DNA of 64,000 nt from Frigoriglobus tundricola (GCF_013128195.2 NZ_CP053452.2:1364001-1428000), one strand, 5' to 3'; positions 48,801 through 59,986 are shown, numbered from the stretch's first letter. Numbers and translations: made by a program. Notes: generated by a model from the sequence alone, not told the origin.

Positions 48801-50591
48801 TCACTCATCGTCCACGTCCAACCGCACGACGTTCTCGCCAAAGCGATCGGTAATCACCTCAAGCGCGCGGTCTCCGACGCAGTCCTCGGAGATGTCGAGT
48901 CTCGTCAGTTGCTTGCGCCACGGCGCCTTCACCAGCGCGAGTACCGCTTCCTTGCCGAGCCGGACGCCTTGCAAATCGAGTACGCGTAGGTGCGGGAGTG
49001 CCGAACCGGCGAGTTCGATCACCCCGTCCGTTCCGAGCGGGTTGCGCGGCAGCCGCAGCGCGCGAAGGGTGGCCGCGGCCTTGGAGCGCATGAGAGCCGC
49101 GACGCCGGCGGCGTCGATGCGATTGTCGCCGAGCGCGAGGTCCGTGAGTTCGAAGAGCCCGGCCCTCGCGAGACCCGCAACGATCTCGTTCCCGAGGTCA
49201 CAGTCCTCCGCTCCGAACACTTCGAGCGCGCGGAAGAACGGCGCGCCGGTGAGCGCGGCCAGCGCGGCGCCCCCGGCGCGGTTGCCGTTTACGTCCAGCA
49301 CCTTCAGCGCCGGAAGGGGGGCCGCTGCGAGTTCCGCAAACGCGGGCGCGTCCAGCCCGCACCGCGTCAGATCGAGGTCGCGGAGCCCCGGCGCGAATGG
49401 TGCCGTGCGCAGGGCGCGGATCCCCGCCGCGGTAAACGCGCCGTCCCCGAGGCCCAGCGCCTTCAGCTGTGCGAGGTGCGCGGAGCCGCACAGCGCGATC
49501 AGCCCGCGATCGGTCAAGCCATTGCCGTCGAGTTCCAGATCTTCCAGGTTCGCGCAGTACGCCGACCCGGCGAGCGCTTCTGCGCCGTCGTCACCGACCT
49601 CGTTCCGCGTCAGCGACAGCTCTCTCAGATTGGGCATCCACCGCGCGCCCGCGAGCACGCCCGCGACCCCCGCGTCGATGCCGGAGCCGTAGACCGTGAG
49701 GTGCCGTAGGCCGTCGAAGTGTGGGGACGCGGCGAACGCGATGAAGTCCTCGAGCGTGCCGGGCCCACACTCCAAATAGAGCCAGTCGATCTGGCGCATC
49801 TGGGGAATCGTCGCGAGTTGTGCCGGGGTCACTTCCGGGCCGCCGAGCGTGAGCCGCCGCAGGAACGGGGCCGCAACGAACAGTCGCGCCGGGCTCGTGC
49901 GGAACACGGCCGTCCCGCTCTCGATCTCAAGTGTGTCGATCACGCCCTTGGTGCCGAACCACCACTGCGGGTCGAACTCGTCCTCGTTCTGCCAGTCCGC
50001 GCCGGGGAACAGGCCGAGTTCGGTCAGCCCGCGGACCCACTTCGCGCCGTACTTCTCGGCGAGGTCGAACAGCTCGTCTTCGAGTTCCGCGCGGGCCCCG
50101 TCCGCCTCGTCCAGCGGTTCCATCCGAAGCGACAACCGGATGTACTCGGCGTACGGGTCCCCCTTCCGCGCGAGCCAGTCCGCGTAGTCGAGATACGGTT
50201 GCTCGTCGTTCGGGTTCGAGAGCACGCCGCGTATGAGCGCCACTTCCTCGGTGCTCCGGGCCGCGATCGGCGGTTGCTTCTCGTGATCGATGGAGCCGTC
50301 GGACTTGAGCCCGTTCGCCACGGCGAAGAACCGCGCGGCTTCTTTGCGCTCCGGCAGCGAATTCGGGCGCCAGTAGACCGTGAGGAACCCGCCGTCGGGG
50401 TCGGCTTCCACCCAAAAGTACACGGCCTCGTCGCCTTCGACCTTATACGGCTTGGTGAGTACCGGGCGCGGGAGCGCGTCCGGGTCGTCCATGTGCTCGC
50501 CGACCGGTAGCTCGAACGCGCCGAGAGTTTCGCCGAAGTACGTGACCTTGTACAGCCGCAGGTTGTCGGGAGCACCTCGGGAACGGGCCAT
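48801..50591 (-). CDS. TIGR02996 and leucine-rich-repeat protein, cassette 2
   Basis: From ATG 50591 (TGGAG ribosome site) the protein has 596 residues. Residues 1-110 contain a WGR-like beta domain (NLRLYKVTYFGETLGAFEL, VYFWVEADPDGGFLTVYW). Residues 120-165 are the TIGR02996 repeat-companion domain (VLSNPNDEQPYLDYADWLA, RKGDPYAEYIRLSLRME), a Gemmata hallmark. The rest is a chain of leucine-rich repeats of the RNase-inhibitor type (NLRELSLTRNEVGDDGAEAL, LEDLELDGNGLTDRGL). It is probably a protein-binding scaffold. It fills most of the 2.3 kb between attC-2 and attC-3, unusually large cargo for a cassette. Confidence 0.82.
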   Translation of the reverse strand: MARSRGAPDNLRLYKVTYFGETLGAFELPVGEHMDDPDALPRPVLTKPYKVEGDEAVYFWVEADPDGGFLTVYWRPNSLPERKEAARFFAVANGLKSDGSIDHEKQPPIAARSTEEVALIRGVLSNPNDEQPYLDYADWLARKGDPYAEYIRLSLRMEPLDEADGARAELEDELFDLAEKYGAKWVRGLTELGLFPGADWQNEDEFDPQWWFGTKGVIDTLEIESGTAVFRTSPARLFVAAPFLRRLTLGGPEVTPAQLATIPQMRQIDWLYLECGPGTLEDFIAFAASPHFDGLRHLTVYGSGIDAGVAGVLAGARWMPNLRELSLTRNEVGDDGAEALAGSAYCANLEDLELDGNGLTDRGLIALCGSAHLAQLKALGLGDGAFTAAGIRALRTAPFAPGLRDLDLTRCGLDAPAFAELAAAPLPALKVLDVNGNRAGGAALAALTGAPFFRALEVFGAEDCDLGNEIVAGLARAGLFELTDLALGDNRIDAAGVAALMRSKAAATLRALRLPRNPLGTDGVIELAGSALPHLRVLDLQGVRLGKEAVLALVKAPWRKQLTRLDISEDCVGDRALEVITDRFGENVVRLDVDDE

Positions 50592-50841
50592 GTGTTGCTC
50601 CAGAACCGAACTCGGCCGCGGCCGGGTACCGCTGGCAAACGAAATGGCACCTGGTCCGAACCGCGCCTTCGGACGCTCTTCGGCCGCCCGCGCGAGCTTC
50701 GGTTGACTCTTGTTCGCGTTGGCGCTCTGCCGTTCCGTCAACTGCCTGACGCGGTTCGAACGCGGACGGGTGCCACAGCGTGGACCACGATCGGGGGCGC
50801 TCCCGGTGATGTCCGCCCATCACGCCCGATGTGCTCCCTTC

Positions 50842-50953
50842 GCCGAGGGAATCCGCTCACCGGCCCGGCCGCGACTCCAATAGCGGACACGGGCGACCGG
50901 CAAGCAACGGGAATAAATCAGGTGGCCGGGTCCGGTGCAGCGCGAGGTTCGGC
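50842..50953 (-). repeat. attC-like site 3 (long type)
   Basis: From GCCGAGG to GTTCGGC, 112 bp. Left arm 50858-50870 pairs with 50924-50937 except for the unpaired T at 50931. It contains the stop codon of the macro-domain gene. Confidence 0.85.
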
Positions 50954-51511
50954 GGCTGCATCAGTGATTCGCTCTGATAAAATCCGCTCAAGGGCCGCTG
51001 CAAAGACCCTGTATGCCTTATCGTCCTCGCGCGTGTAGAGAACCACCCGCACCTCGCCGATGTCGTGCTGCTCCTGCTGCAAGAACGCGATAATCGTCCG
51101 AAGCGCAATCGGCGCGGCCCGCCGAAGCGGATAAGCGAAGGCGCCTGTGGAAATCGACGGAAACGAAACGCTGCGCAGGCGGTGCCGGACTGCGACCTCC
51201 AGGCTGCGCCGGTAGGCGCTCGCGAGCAACTCGTGCTCGTCGCCACCGCGCCAGACCGGGCCAACCGCGTGAATCACGTGCCGCGCTCTGAGGTTCCCAC
51301 CGGTGGTGATGACGGCGTCGCCGATCGGACAACCGCCAATGCGCCGGCACTCCTCGTAAATGTGCGGACCGCCCTTGGTGTGAATCGTTCCATCAGTACC
51401 GGTGCCCTTATTGAGCCGCCAGTGCGCCGCGGTGACGACCGCATCGGTATCCTGTTCGGCGACGTCCCCGGTGACGAGCCGCAACGTCGTCTTTCCGATT
51501 GTGCTTTGCAT
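50918..51511 (-). CDS. macro-domain protein, cassette 3
   Basis: A 197-residue protein consisting of one macro domain, the ADP-ribose-binding fold. The usual GDI, NAAN, GVGGAI and STG motifs appear as VTGDVAEQDTDAVVTAAHW, GTGTDGTIHTKGG and SFPSISTGAFAYPL, so the NAAN Asn is replaced and deacetylase activity is uncertain. It may remove or read ADP-ribose marks, a theme in defence and stress genes. The start lies 28 bases from attC-4. The stop lies inside attC-3, giving the tail EPRAAPDPAT. Confidence 0.85.
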   Translation of the reverse strand: MQSTIGKTTLRLVTGDVAEQDTDAVVTAAHWRLNKGTGTDGTIHTKGGPHIYEECRRIGGCPIGDAVITTGGNLRARHVIHAVGPVWRGGDEHELLASAYRRSLEVAVRHRLRSVSFPSISTGAFAYPLRRAAPIALRTIIAFLQQEQHDIGEVRVVLYTREDDKAYRVFAAALERILSERITDAAAEPRAAPDPAT

Positions 51512-51538
51512 TGGTAGGGCAGAGACGCGCCTCTCTTC

Positions 51539-51651
51539 GCCGAACGAATCCGTTCACCGGCCCGGCCGCGACTCCAGTCGCGCACACGAACGATTGGGGA
51601 GCAATGGGAAACAAATCACATGCCCGGGTCCGGTGCGGCGCCGCGTCCGGC
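51539..51651 (-). repeat. attC-like site 4 (long type)
   Basis: A 113-bp site from GCCGAAC to GTCCGGC (right core departs from GTT). The right arm reads GCCCGGG-T-CCGGTG, one mismatch to the left arm plus the unpaired T. Confidence 0.8.
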
Positions 51652-52059
51652 GCCCGACGCGCCGGCGGCCGAGAGCGGACAGTAGAACTGGAGCACATTT
51701 CCCCCTGGGTCGCGGACGTGGAACTCGCGCGTCCCCCACGGTGTCTCCTTTGGCACCGCCCACGGGCTCCCGCTCGCGCCGGCGGCAAGCGCCCCGGCGG
51801 CAACGAACTCCGCGTGGAGTGCGTCCACGTCAGGGGCCAGGAAGCGGTAGGCCGGGCGGTCCCCGGGGTGCGCCCACTGGCCCGGGTCCGCCCACTGGAG
51901 GTGCAGCTCCACGCGGCCGCGCCGGATGGCGGCGTACCGTGGGACGGTAGGGTCGTCCCGGAAAGCCGTAGCGAACCCGAGCCGGACGTAGAAATCAATG
52001 GAGGCCGTCACGTCGCGCGCCATCAGGACCGGGTGAACCGCCGTAATGTCTGCGGGCAT
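51616..52059 (-). CDS. glyoxalase/bleomycin-resistance (VOC) fold protein, cassette 4
   Basis: The 147-residue protein has the paired beta-alpha-beta modules of the VOC superfamily: HPVLMARDVTASIDFYVRLG at the start and the typical FHVRDPGGNVLQFYCP at the end of the second module. VOC proteins are dioxygenases, glyoxalases or antibiotic-binding proteins; the metal-ligand pattern here (early His, late Glu/Gln positions) does not settle which. The start lies 29 bases from attC-5. The stop lies in attC-4 and yields the tail RGAAPDPGM. Confidence 0.83.
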   Translation of the reverse strand: MPADITAVHPVLMARDVTASIDFYVRLGFATAFRDDPTVPRYAAIRRGRVELHLQWADPGQWAHPGDRPAYRFLAPDVDALHAEFVAAGALAAGASGSPWAVPKETPWGTREFHVRDPGGNVLQFYCPLSAAGASGAGRGAAPDPGM

Positions 52060-52087
52060 AATCCTCGCCTCAGGTTTCGCCTCCGCC

Positions 52088-52200
52088 GCCGAACGAATCC
52101 GCTCACCGGCCCGGCCGCGACGCCAGTGTGCGACGACTGGGGTCCGAGAGCAACGGGAAACACGCTACGTGGCCGGGTCCGGCGCCGCGCCTGGGGCGGC
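52088..52200 (-). repeat. attC-like site 5 (long type)
   Basis: A 113-bp site whose left core is GCCGAAC; the right core has decayed to GGGCGGC. The unpaired T is kept in GGCCGGG-T-CCGG. Confidence 0.75.
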
Positions 52201-52656
52201 CCGGCCTGGCTCGGCAGCCCGTTGCCGCTCTTTCGCAACGAATTCTGGGTGATACAGCACCGACACAATGTTCTCCCCGAACCGCTCGTGGAACACACTG
52301 CCCGCAATGAAATCAGGCCGGCGGCTCATGGCCTCGAACTCCACCGGCTCGAACTCGCCCAGGAATTGCCAGCATTTGCTCGGATGCCGCCGGACCTCGC
52401 CCCAAAACGCCCGGCCCCGGCTGACCACCCACGCCGCGAAGTCGTCCGCGTGATCCTCCGAGCAGTCGCGGGCGCCAATGACGAAATCTGCCCGGTAGAT
52501 CGGGTTAACCTTACCTCGCGCCCGGTCGTACTGGCGACGGAAGGCGAGAAGCCGCTGCAACGGCATCGCTCTGAAACGCGATGCCATCACATCCGCATCG
52601 GTGCCGAGTGATTCTACCAACGGCCAGAACCACGCGGCCAAGCGAGGAGTGCTCAT
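52165..52656 (-). CDS. DUF4240-like protein, cassette 5
   Basis: From ATG 52656, chosen because GAAGGG lies at proper distance while the upstream GTG at 52665 has none, the protein has 163 residues. The pattern FVIGARDCSEDHADDFAAWV, followed by VSRGRAFWGEVRRHPSKCW, matches the DUF4240 family (LWGAAYIIxGGCSDDxFxxFRxWLIxxG in consensus). DUF4240 proteins are often near toxin or polymorphic loci, function unknown. The stop lies within attC-5, adding GAAPDPAT. The upstream leader shares CCCTTCTGTGGCCG with that of the ACP-like cassette. Confidence 0.72.
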   Translation of the reverse strand: MSTPRLAAWFWPLVESLGTDADVMASRFRAMPLQRLLAFRRQYDRARGKVNPIYRADFVIGARDCSEDHADDFAAWVVSRGRAFWGEVRRHPSKCWQFLGEFEPVEFEAMSRRPDFIAGSVFHERFGENIVSVLYHPEFVAKERQRAAEPGRAAPGAAPDPAT

Positions 52657-52736
52657 CCGCTGCACCCTTCTGTGGCCGGACTCAGAATTCGGTTGCGCGC
52701 CGATCGCAAATCGGACCCGTGTTGACTCCTCCCGTG

Positions 52737-52766
52737 GCGCCCGCCAACACGGGTGTTGGCGGGCGC
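52737..52766. terminator. 14-bp hairpin downstream of kinase-lectin gene
   Basis: Bases 52737-52750 and 52753-52766 are exact reverse complements separated by GG. It lies 250 bases past the kinase stop, in a 360-base gap (52657-53016) where no gene and no clear attC copy can be seen. Confidence 0.5.
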
Positions 52767-53016
52767 GCCGATTCGGAACGCCGCTCGCCCATCATTCTTG
52801 AATCGGCACGGTTTACGCCGGCCCCCATCTTGCGGCCGAGGGGAACGCGCGCCCCAACCGCAGGATGAGCGATACGGTCTGGAGACAGCACCTTCAACCG
52901 CGGTCCGGTACAGTAGAAGGTTCGGCCTGGCGGTTGCCCATCGCCGGGCACCGAATCGAGAACCCAGCGACCGCGGGGACCGTGGCCGCGGCTCGCCCGC
53001 CCCGCCACACCCGGGG

Positions 53017-55698
<2,682 letters not shown>

Positions 55699-55981
55699 GA
55701 GCGGCTCCGTAGGTCCCCCCAGAGTTTACCAGTCGGGCGGCCGCGGCGAAAGGTCCGACCGGCTGCGAACCGAACGGGCACACCCGCCGCTCGTCGGCGC
55801 CCGCGCCCCGCTCCGCGGGCTCACCCGTCCTCGTCGCCGCGCGGCTTCTCGCGGAGACAGTAGACCCCCATCAGCGTGAACACCGTGCCCCACTTGCCGA
55901 CGAGGTGGTAGACGATCGCGATGACCCGGCGGACGCGGCCGCGACGCGGTCCGGAACGCACCTCTGTGCCGCGGCCCGGTT
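55699..55981. other. spacer with decayed sequence between kinase and cassette genes
   Basis: No intact repeat is seen. CCTCTGTGCCGCGGCCCGG (from about 55960) resembles the centre of attC-7, so a ruined site is possible here. A gene remnant covers part of it. Confidence 0.4.
55821..55925 (-). pseudogene. remnant of a small membrane protein
   Basis: The minus frame reads VIAIVYHLVGKWGTVFTLMG and VYCLREKPRGDEDG before its stop. It looks like the end of a real one-helix membrane protein but has no start codon and no upstream coding. Confidence 0.4.
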
Positions 55982-56716
55982 CTACTCCTTGCCGAGCACC
56001 AGATCGACCACCCAGCACCCCCGCACATGCGGGCCGGACCCGCGGCAGTGGTCGAGGGCGTCGGTGTCGTCGCACCCGGCGTCCTGAAGCGCGTCCGCCA
56101 GTATCGGCATCGCGGAAAAGTCGCGCGTCTCGTACATCTGACGCGCCAGCGCCGTCGCGGTGCCCGTGCGCCAGGACGGGGAGAAGACGACCGGGCGGAA
56201 CGGGTTGCCGAACACATCGCGGATGAGGCGCCCCATCAGCAGGCCGTGGGCCGCCACGGCCGCTCGGTACTCCGCGCATTCGTACCAGTCCGGCTCGCGC
56301 TCGTGGCCCGCGCGCCCGGCCGCCCGCGCCCCCACCGCCATTTCGATGATCTGGGCGGAGTCGTGGGTTGCGGAGACGAGGTTCCGGGCGGCCGCCACCG
56401 CGTGCGTCGCGGCCCGGGTCGGCTGCTGCGCGTCGTACGCCAGCTCCACCTGTTCCCCTGCCGCATCCAGCGCGGCCGCCGCCTCCGGCTCCCCCGGCTC
56501 GTCCGCGTAGCGTTCGACGGCCGGTGCCATGCCGAGGGCACGCGGGTCCGTCAACAGGTCCGCGACCGACCGAAACAGGGCCACGATCAGCAGCAGCTCC
56601 TTTCGGTCCACTCTCCTCCGGTCGCGACGGGGCTTCGACCGCCACATTCCCCAGGCGTCGCGGGGCGGTTCCTGGAGCCATTCCTCCTCGGTGACCTCCG
56701 GGTCGAATTCGAGCAC
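55982..56716 (-). CDS. planctomycete TEAEWL / LADALEEAGC-type protein, cassette 6
   Basis: The 244-residue protein begins at GTG 56716 (GGAG upstream). It carries two segments seen again and again in Gemmataceae proteins of unknown role: VTEEEWLQEPPRDAW with a helical ERYADEPGEPE region, and the C-terminal block ALARQMYETRDFSAMPILAD, ending HVRGCWVVDLVLGKE. The same ending survives as a remnant at 48.5-48.7 kb, so this family has been collected twice in the array. It starts 64 bases from attC-6. No site follows its stop. Confidence 0.72.
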   Translation of the reverse strand: MLEFDPEVTEEEWLQEPPRDAWGMWRSKPRRDRRRVDRKELLLIVALFRSVADLLTDPRALGMAPAVERYADEPGEPEAAAALDAAGEQVELAYDAQQPTRAATHAVAAARNLVSATHDSAQIIEMAVGARAAGRAGHEREPDWYECAEYRAAVAAHGLLMGRLIRDVFGNPFRPVVFSPSWRTGTATALARQMYETRDFSAMPILADALQDAGCDDTDALDHCRGSGPHVRGCWVVDLVLGKE

Positions 56717-56779
56717 GGGCCGCTCCGCTGGTGAACGGCGACGGCGGCCGCGCCGGCCGACCGGTGCGCCGCCCGCCTC

Positions 56780-56878
56780 GCCGAAAGAAAACGCTCACGG
56801 CCCGGCCACACACGGGCGACCGGTGAGCAACGGGAAACAAGCTCCGTGGCCGGACCCGGTGCCGCGGCGGGGGCCGGC
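56780..56878 (-). repeat. attC-like site 6 (long type, shortened centre)
   Basis: From GCCGAAA to about GGCCGGC, 99 bp. The left arm is CACGGCCCGGCC, and the right arm carries GGCCGGA-CCCGGTG. It lacks the GCGACTCCAG segment of the other long sites. Confidence 0.65.
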
Positions 56879-56888
56879 GCCTGGGGCG

Positions 56889-57296
56889 CTACCCGTCCAC
56901 CCGCACGCCGCCCAGTTGCAGCGACGCCAGGAACGCGAGGAACTGCCCCCGCACCGGCTCGGGGAAGTCCGCTTCCCGCTCGCACGCCACCCGGATCGAG
57001 TAGCGGTCGAGGGTGCCGGACACGAACGCGCTCGGCCCGACCCGCAGCCGGAACTCGTACCGCGGGCCGAACTGCACCTCGTTGCGAGCCGCGCACAAAA
57101 CCACCGGACTGTCGGGTCGGATGCCCAGGCCGGCCGCGGTGCGGGCCGTCCGCTCGCCGTGACCGGCCAAGCGGTCAGTGCCGTCGCACTCCAGGGCCGG
57201 ACCGAATGCCTCACGTAACTCATGCAGGAGCGCAACCGGGCAGAAGCAGCCCACCAGCGGGCGTTCCGACCGAACGAACGCGCCCCACGACGTCAC
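56889..57296 (-). CDS. hypothetical protein, cassette 7
   Basis: I place the start at GTG 57296, behind a GGGGGA ribosome site and 27 bases from attC-7; the frame is open to 57464 but that part crosses the repeat. The 135-residue product (start TSWGAFVRSERPLVGCF) has a central beta-rich stretch (PDSPVVLCAARNEVQFGP, YEFRLRVGPSAFVSGTLDRY) and no recognised domain. The stop is 11 bases before attC-6. Confidence 0.62.
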   Translation of the reverse strand: MTSWGAFVRSERPLVGCFCPVALLHELREAFGPALECDGTDRLAGHGERTARTAAGLGIRPDSPVVLCAARNEVQFGPRYEFRLRVGPSAFVSGTLDRYSIRVACEREADFPEPVRGQFLAFLASLQLGGVRVDG

Positions 57297-57322
57297 GCCA
57301 TGTCCCCCGAGGGCCTTCTTTT

Positions 57323-57402
57323 GCCGACCGAATCCGCTCACCGGCCGCCCGCCGCGGCGCGGCGGCCCAACAACCTCTGTGCCGTGGCGGGGCCGGCACC
57401 CG
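57323..57402 (-). repeat. attC-like site 7 (short, degenerate)
   Basis: The left core GCCGACC and arm CTCACCGGCCGCC are clear. The right arm GGCGGGGCCGGCAC is changed, and the right core cannot be fixed exactly. Confidence 0.5.
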
Positions 57403-57406
57403 TGAT

Positions 57407-57817
57407 TTATATGGCCGCCTCGATGCGGAACCGCGAGCCACAGGCGAGCGCTTTGGTCAACCACTCGCGAAGGCCCGCGAGTTCCGAGACGAGGTCGGCC
57501 GACTCGCCCCCCGCTCCGCCCCGATCGACCGACAGGGCCGCCAGGAGGCCGTCAACGGTTCGCAACCCTTCGGCGGCGGGGAACCACTCGTCCCACCCGG
57601 CCAGGAAGAGGTCCAGGTCAAAAACGGCGCCGGCGGGATCCGGCTCCCGATGGTCCATGTACGCCGTCAGCGGCGTCACCCCGGCGCCCGTGGCCGCTTG
57701 GTCCAGATAATCGAGCTTCGAGGCCAGGAGCTTTCCGTCGGAGTGGAGCCTCACGTCCGGCAACCTCCTCACGCCGGGCAGCATTGGACTGAACGTCAGG
57801 TAGATGCCGACGGCCAC
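57407..57817 (-). CDS. hypothetical protein, cassette 8
   Basis: A 136-residue protein from GTG 57817 (GAGGG upstream), 19 bases from attC-8. It begins AVGIYLTFSPMLPGVRRLPD and ends with a helical part (SELAGLREWLTKALACGSRF). It is acidic and compact, of the kind found among immunity-like small proteins, but I recognise no family. The stop lies five bases from attC-7. The neighbouring ATP-grasp frame currently overruns into this gene. Confidence 0.62.
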   Translation of the reverse strand: MAVGIYLTFSPMLPGVRRLPDVRLHSDGKLLASKLDYLDQAATGAGVTPLTAYMDHREPDPAGAVFDLDLFLAGWDEWFPAAEGLRTVDGLLAALSVDRGGAGGESADLVSELAGLREWLTKALACGSRFRIEAAI

Positions 57818-57835
57818 CGCGGTGCCCTCTGTGTA

Positions 57836-57945
57836 TCCGACCGAAACCGCTCACCGGCCCGGCCGCGCTCAGTAGCGCACACGCGCGATCGGTGAGTAAC
57901 GGGAACAGGCTACGTGCCCGGACCCGGTGCCGCGTGGGGCTCGGC
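57836..57945 (-). repeat. attC-like site 8 (long type)
   Basis: About 110 bp, left core TCCGACC and right core GCTCGGC, both changed by point substitutions. Arms CACCGGCCCGGCC and GCCCGGA-CCCGGTG are kept. Confidence 0.7.
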
Positions 57946-58790
57946 CCGAGCCACCGGTCGGGGGTGCCACGCACCGGCCCCCACGGTCGCCACCCGCCGA
58001 GCCGCGCCCAGAACGCCTCGGCCACCCGCCACTGGACCTCGTGCTCCAGGCCCGGCAGCCCCAACTCGCGATCCACGTGGTTGAACAGGCCGTCCGTGCC
58101 GACTTCGAGAACGACCCACTCGCCGGTCCGGCGGCGGAGCAGATCGGCGCACCCGAACGACTCCAAAAGCCCGGCCGCGGCCAGCGCGGCCCGCGCGGCC
58201 GCAACGGCGGGCCCGGGGGCCGCGCCGACTGCCTCATACCTCGCGCCGCGGGCGTGCGCGACCCAGGGCGACGGCGCGACCCCGTCGGGGAACCGGCGAA
58301 CGACCCACCCGAACGACTGCCCACCGGCGACATAGGTGCGGTACACTTCGGGGCGGTCCAGCCGGACGAACTCCTGGACCACCAGCGGCAGCGGCCAGCT
58401 CTTGGGAAGCACCATGCCGGGGACGAGCCGGCGGTGCCCGGACGCGCCGCACCCGGTGGGGAACTTGAGGCACCACTCCCGGCCCGGGTCCTCGGCCGGC
58501 ACCCGCTCGGCCTCGGCAAGGGAGCCGACCAGCCTCGTTTCCGGCGTCGGCACGCCGGCCGCCGCGAACGCCGCGGCCAGCAGCCGCTTATCGGCGGCAA
58601 GTTGCACCGCCCGGTACGGGATGAACAACTCGCCGCACGCGGCCGGGTCGAGGCCGTCCGCGAGCAACAGGTAGTTGAACTCGCGCGGGACCTCCGACAC
58701 GTCGAGCCACAGCGACCGGCCGAGCTGTGCGGCGAGCCCGCCGAACGCCCACGCGCCGCCTCCGCCATTCAGGATGCAGCACGATCGCAA
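57910..58790 (-). CDS. ATP-grasp protein, cassette 9, frameshifted near its end
   Basis: An ATP-grasp ligase-like protein: start region SCCILNGGGGAWAFGGLA, core EWCLKFPTGCGASGHRR and PLVVQEFVRLDRPEVYR, and end VVLEVGTDGLFNHVDRE. I choose the TTG at 58790, which has AAGGGG seven bases upstream and lies 21 bases from attC-9; the ATG at 58829 is inside the repeat. Near 57980 one base seems lost: another frame supplies the natural ending HPRPVARAEPHAAPGPGT, with a stop at 57910 inside attC-8. As it stands, the main frame runs on through the site to 57618. Confidence 0.7.
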
Positions 58791-58810
58791 CGCGGGACCC
58801 CTTAACTGTG

Positions 58811-58923
58811 GCCAAACGATGAAGCCCACCGGCCCGGCCGCGACTCCCGTCGCGCACGCGGACGCCGAGTGAGCAAAAGGAAGTAACTCAGGTGGCCGGG
58901 TCCGGTGCCGCGTCGGGCTCGGC
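58811..58923 (-). repeat. attC-like site 9 (long type)
   Basis: A 113-bp site, left core GCCAAAC, right core GCTCGGC. Perfect arms CACCGGCCCGGCC and GGCCGGG-T-CCGGTG. Confidence 0.82.
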
Positions 58924-59328
58924 CGCGCCGCCCGATCGCCGTGACATTCGCGACACTAACTCCGCTGCGCCCTGCTGAGCATCAGTGCCGGCCACTCCGG
59001 CGAGATCCGACCGACTCAGCCCCAGTGCCCCGAGCACCTCGGCCACCATCGGCGCGACCCCGAGCGCCCCGAGATCGGCCGCCTCGACGTACACGGTCGG
59101 CCCTCGCGCCCCTTGGTACCGGATGGCCAGCTCCAGCTCCTCCAGAAGGCACGCCCGACCGGACGGCATGCGGCAGCCGAATCCGCGGGCGGGACCGAGC
59201 CCGGGTTCGTCCCACATTCGGAGCGGCAGGTCGAGCCCCGCGGCGAGAGCCTCCACCCGAACCGCAAGTGCGGCCAGCGGCACACCGTGAGTGGCCCAAG
59301 TGAACGAGGTCAGCGGCTCCAAACGCAT
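58888..59328 (-). CDS. hypothetical protein, cassette 10
   Basis: The 146-residue protein starts at ATG 59328, 25 bases from attC-10. It has an N-terminal RLEPLTSFTWATHGVPLAAL and a middle LLEELELAIRYQGARGPTVY, consistent with a small alpha/beta fold. No family is recognised. Its last residues, AAEPDAAPDPAT, are encoded by attC-9, which contains the stop. Confidence 0.65.
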   Translation of the reverse strand: MRLEPLTSFTWATHGVPLAALAVRVEALAAGLDLPLRMWDEPGLGPARGFGCRMPSGRACLLEELELAIRYQGARGPTVYVEAADLGALGVAPMVAEVLGALGLSRSDLAGVAGTDAQQGAAELVSRMSRRSGGAAEPDAAPDPAT

Positions 59329-59352
59329 CGCGGTTCCGTGCGCCCCTCAAGT

Positions 59353-59443
59353 GCCGAACGATCCCGTTCACCGGCCGCGCACGCCGCGGCACCATCAGGA
59401 ACCGACCGGCTCGACAGCGGTCCGGTGCGGCGCCGGGTCCGGC
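59353..59443 (-). repeat. attC-like site 10 (short type)
   Basis: A 91-bp site from GCCGAAC to GTCCGGC. Arms CACCGGCCGC and GCGG-T-CCGGTG with one unpaired T. Confidence 0.78.
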
Positions 59444-59452
59444 GCGCCCACC

Positions 59453-59857
59453 TCACCCCTGAGGGCGACCGAACGCCGGCGGCTCGACCTTGTCCATCCG
59501 CTCGTACCCGAGCACCTCGGCGAGCACCCGAACGACTCCGCGGCACTCGGCCCGGTGGGCGTCCGACGCGTACTCGACTTCGATGTCCTCCCCGCCGACG
59601 AGATAGAACTCCGCACACCCGGCCTCGTCCGCCACGATGATATGGGCCGTCCGCCCGAGCATGGACAGGTGGCTCTCGCGGATCACCCGCGGGGCGTTCA
59701 GGCGCCCCAGCTCATCGTACCCCCCGCGCACCCAGGTATCCCCCCGGTCCCGGTCGATGACCACCCGGCGAAAGGCCGGGGCGATCCGACGGACGGCCTC
59801 GGTCAAGTCGTGATGGTACCCGTCCGGGTGATACAGGTGGTCCGTCGCCGGTCTCAT
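59453..59857 (-). CDS. hypothetical protein, cassette 11
   Basis: A 134-residue protein (start RPATDHLYHPDGYHHDLTEA) whose middle TAHIIVADEAGCAEFYLVGG looks like a beta-hairpin core. His-rich at the front, otherwise without known motif. The start lies 19 bases from attC-11 and the stop ten bases before attC-10, so it fits one cassette exactly. Confidence 0.65.
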   Translation of the reverse strand: MRPATDHLYHPDGYHHDLTEAVRRIAPAFRRVVIDRDRGDTWVRGGYDELGRLNAPRVIRESHLSMLGRTAHIIVADEAGCAEFYLVGGEDIEVEYASDAHRAECRGVVRVLAEVLGYERMDKVEPPAFGRPQG

Positions 59858-59875
59858 CCGTCCCCCACCTCTGTC

Positions 59876-59966
59876 GCCGAACGAAACCGCGCACCGGCCG
59901 CGCAGTCAGCGATCGGACCGGAATAACACCGCACGTGCAGCGGTCCGGTGCTGCGCGGGGTTCGGC
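59876..59966 (-). repeat. attC-like site 11 (short type)
   Basis: A 91-bp site with perfect GCCGAAC and GTTCGGC ends. Arms GCACCGGCCGC and GCGG-T-CCGGTGC with one unpaired T. This is the cleanest short copy. Confidence 0.82.
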
Positions 59967-59986
59967 TTCGCGGCCGCTGTTCGGAG

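Noticed and set aside
52670-52790. Another attC site upstream of the DUF4240-like cassette
   Set aside because: The leader shares CCCTTCTGTGGCCG with cassette 12, but neither the arms nor the core 7-mers can be found; the palindrome at 52737-52766 is unrelated.
57618-57909. Extended C-terminus of the ATP-grasp cassette protein
   Set aside because: It is repeat sequence and antiphase reading of the next gene, caused by a frameshift near 57980.
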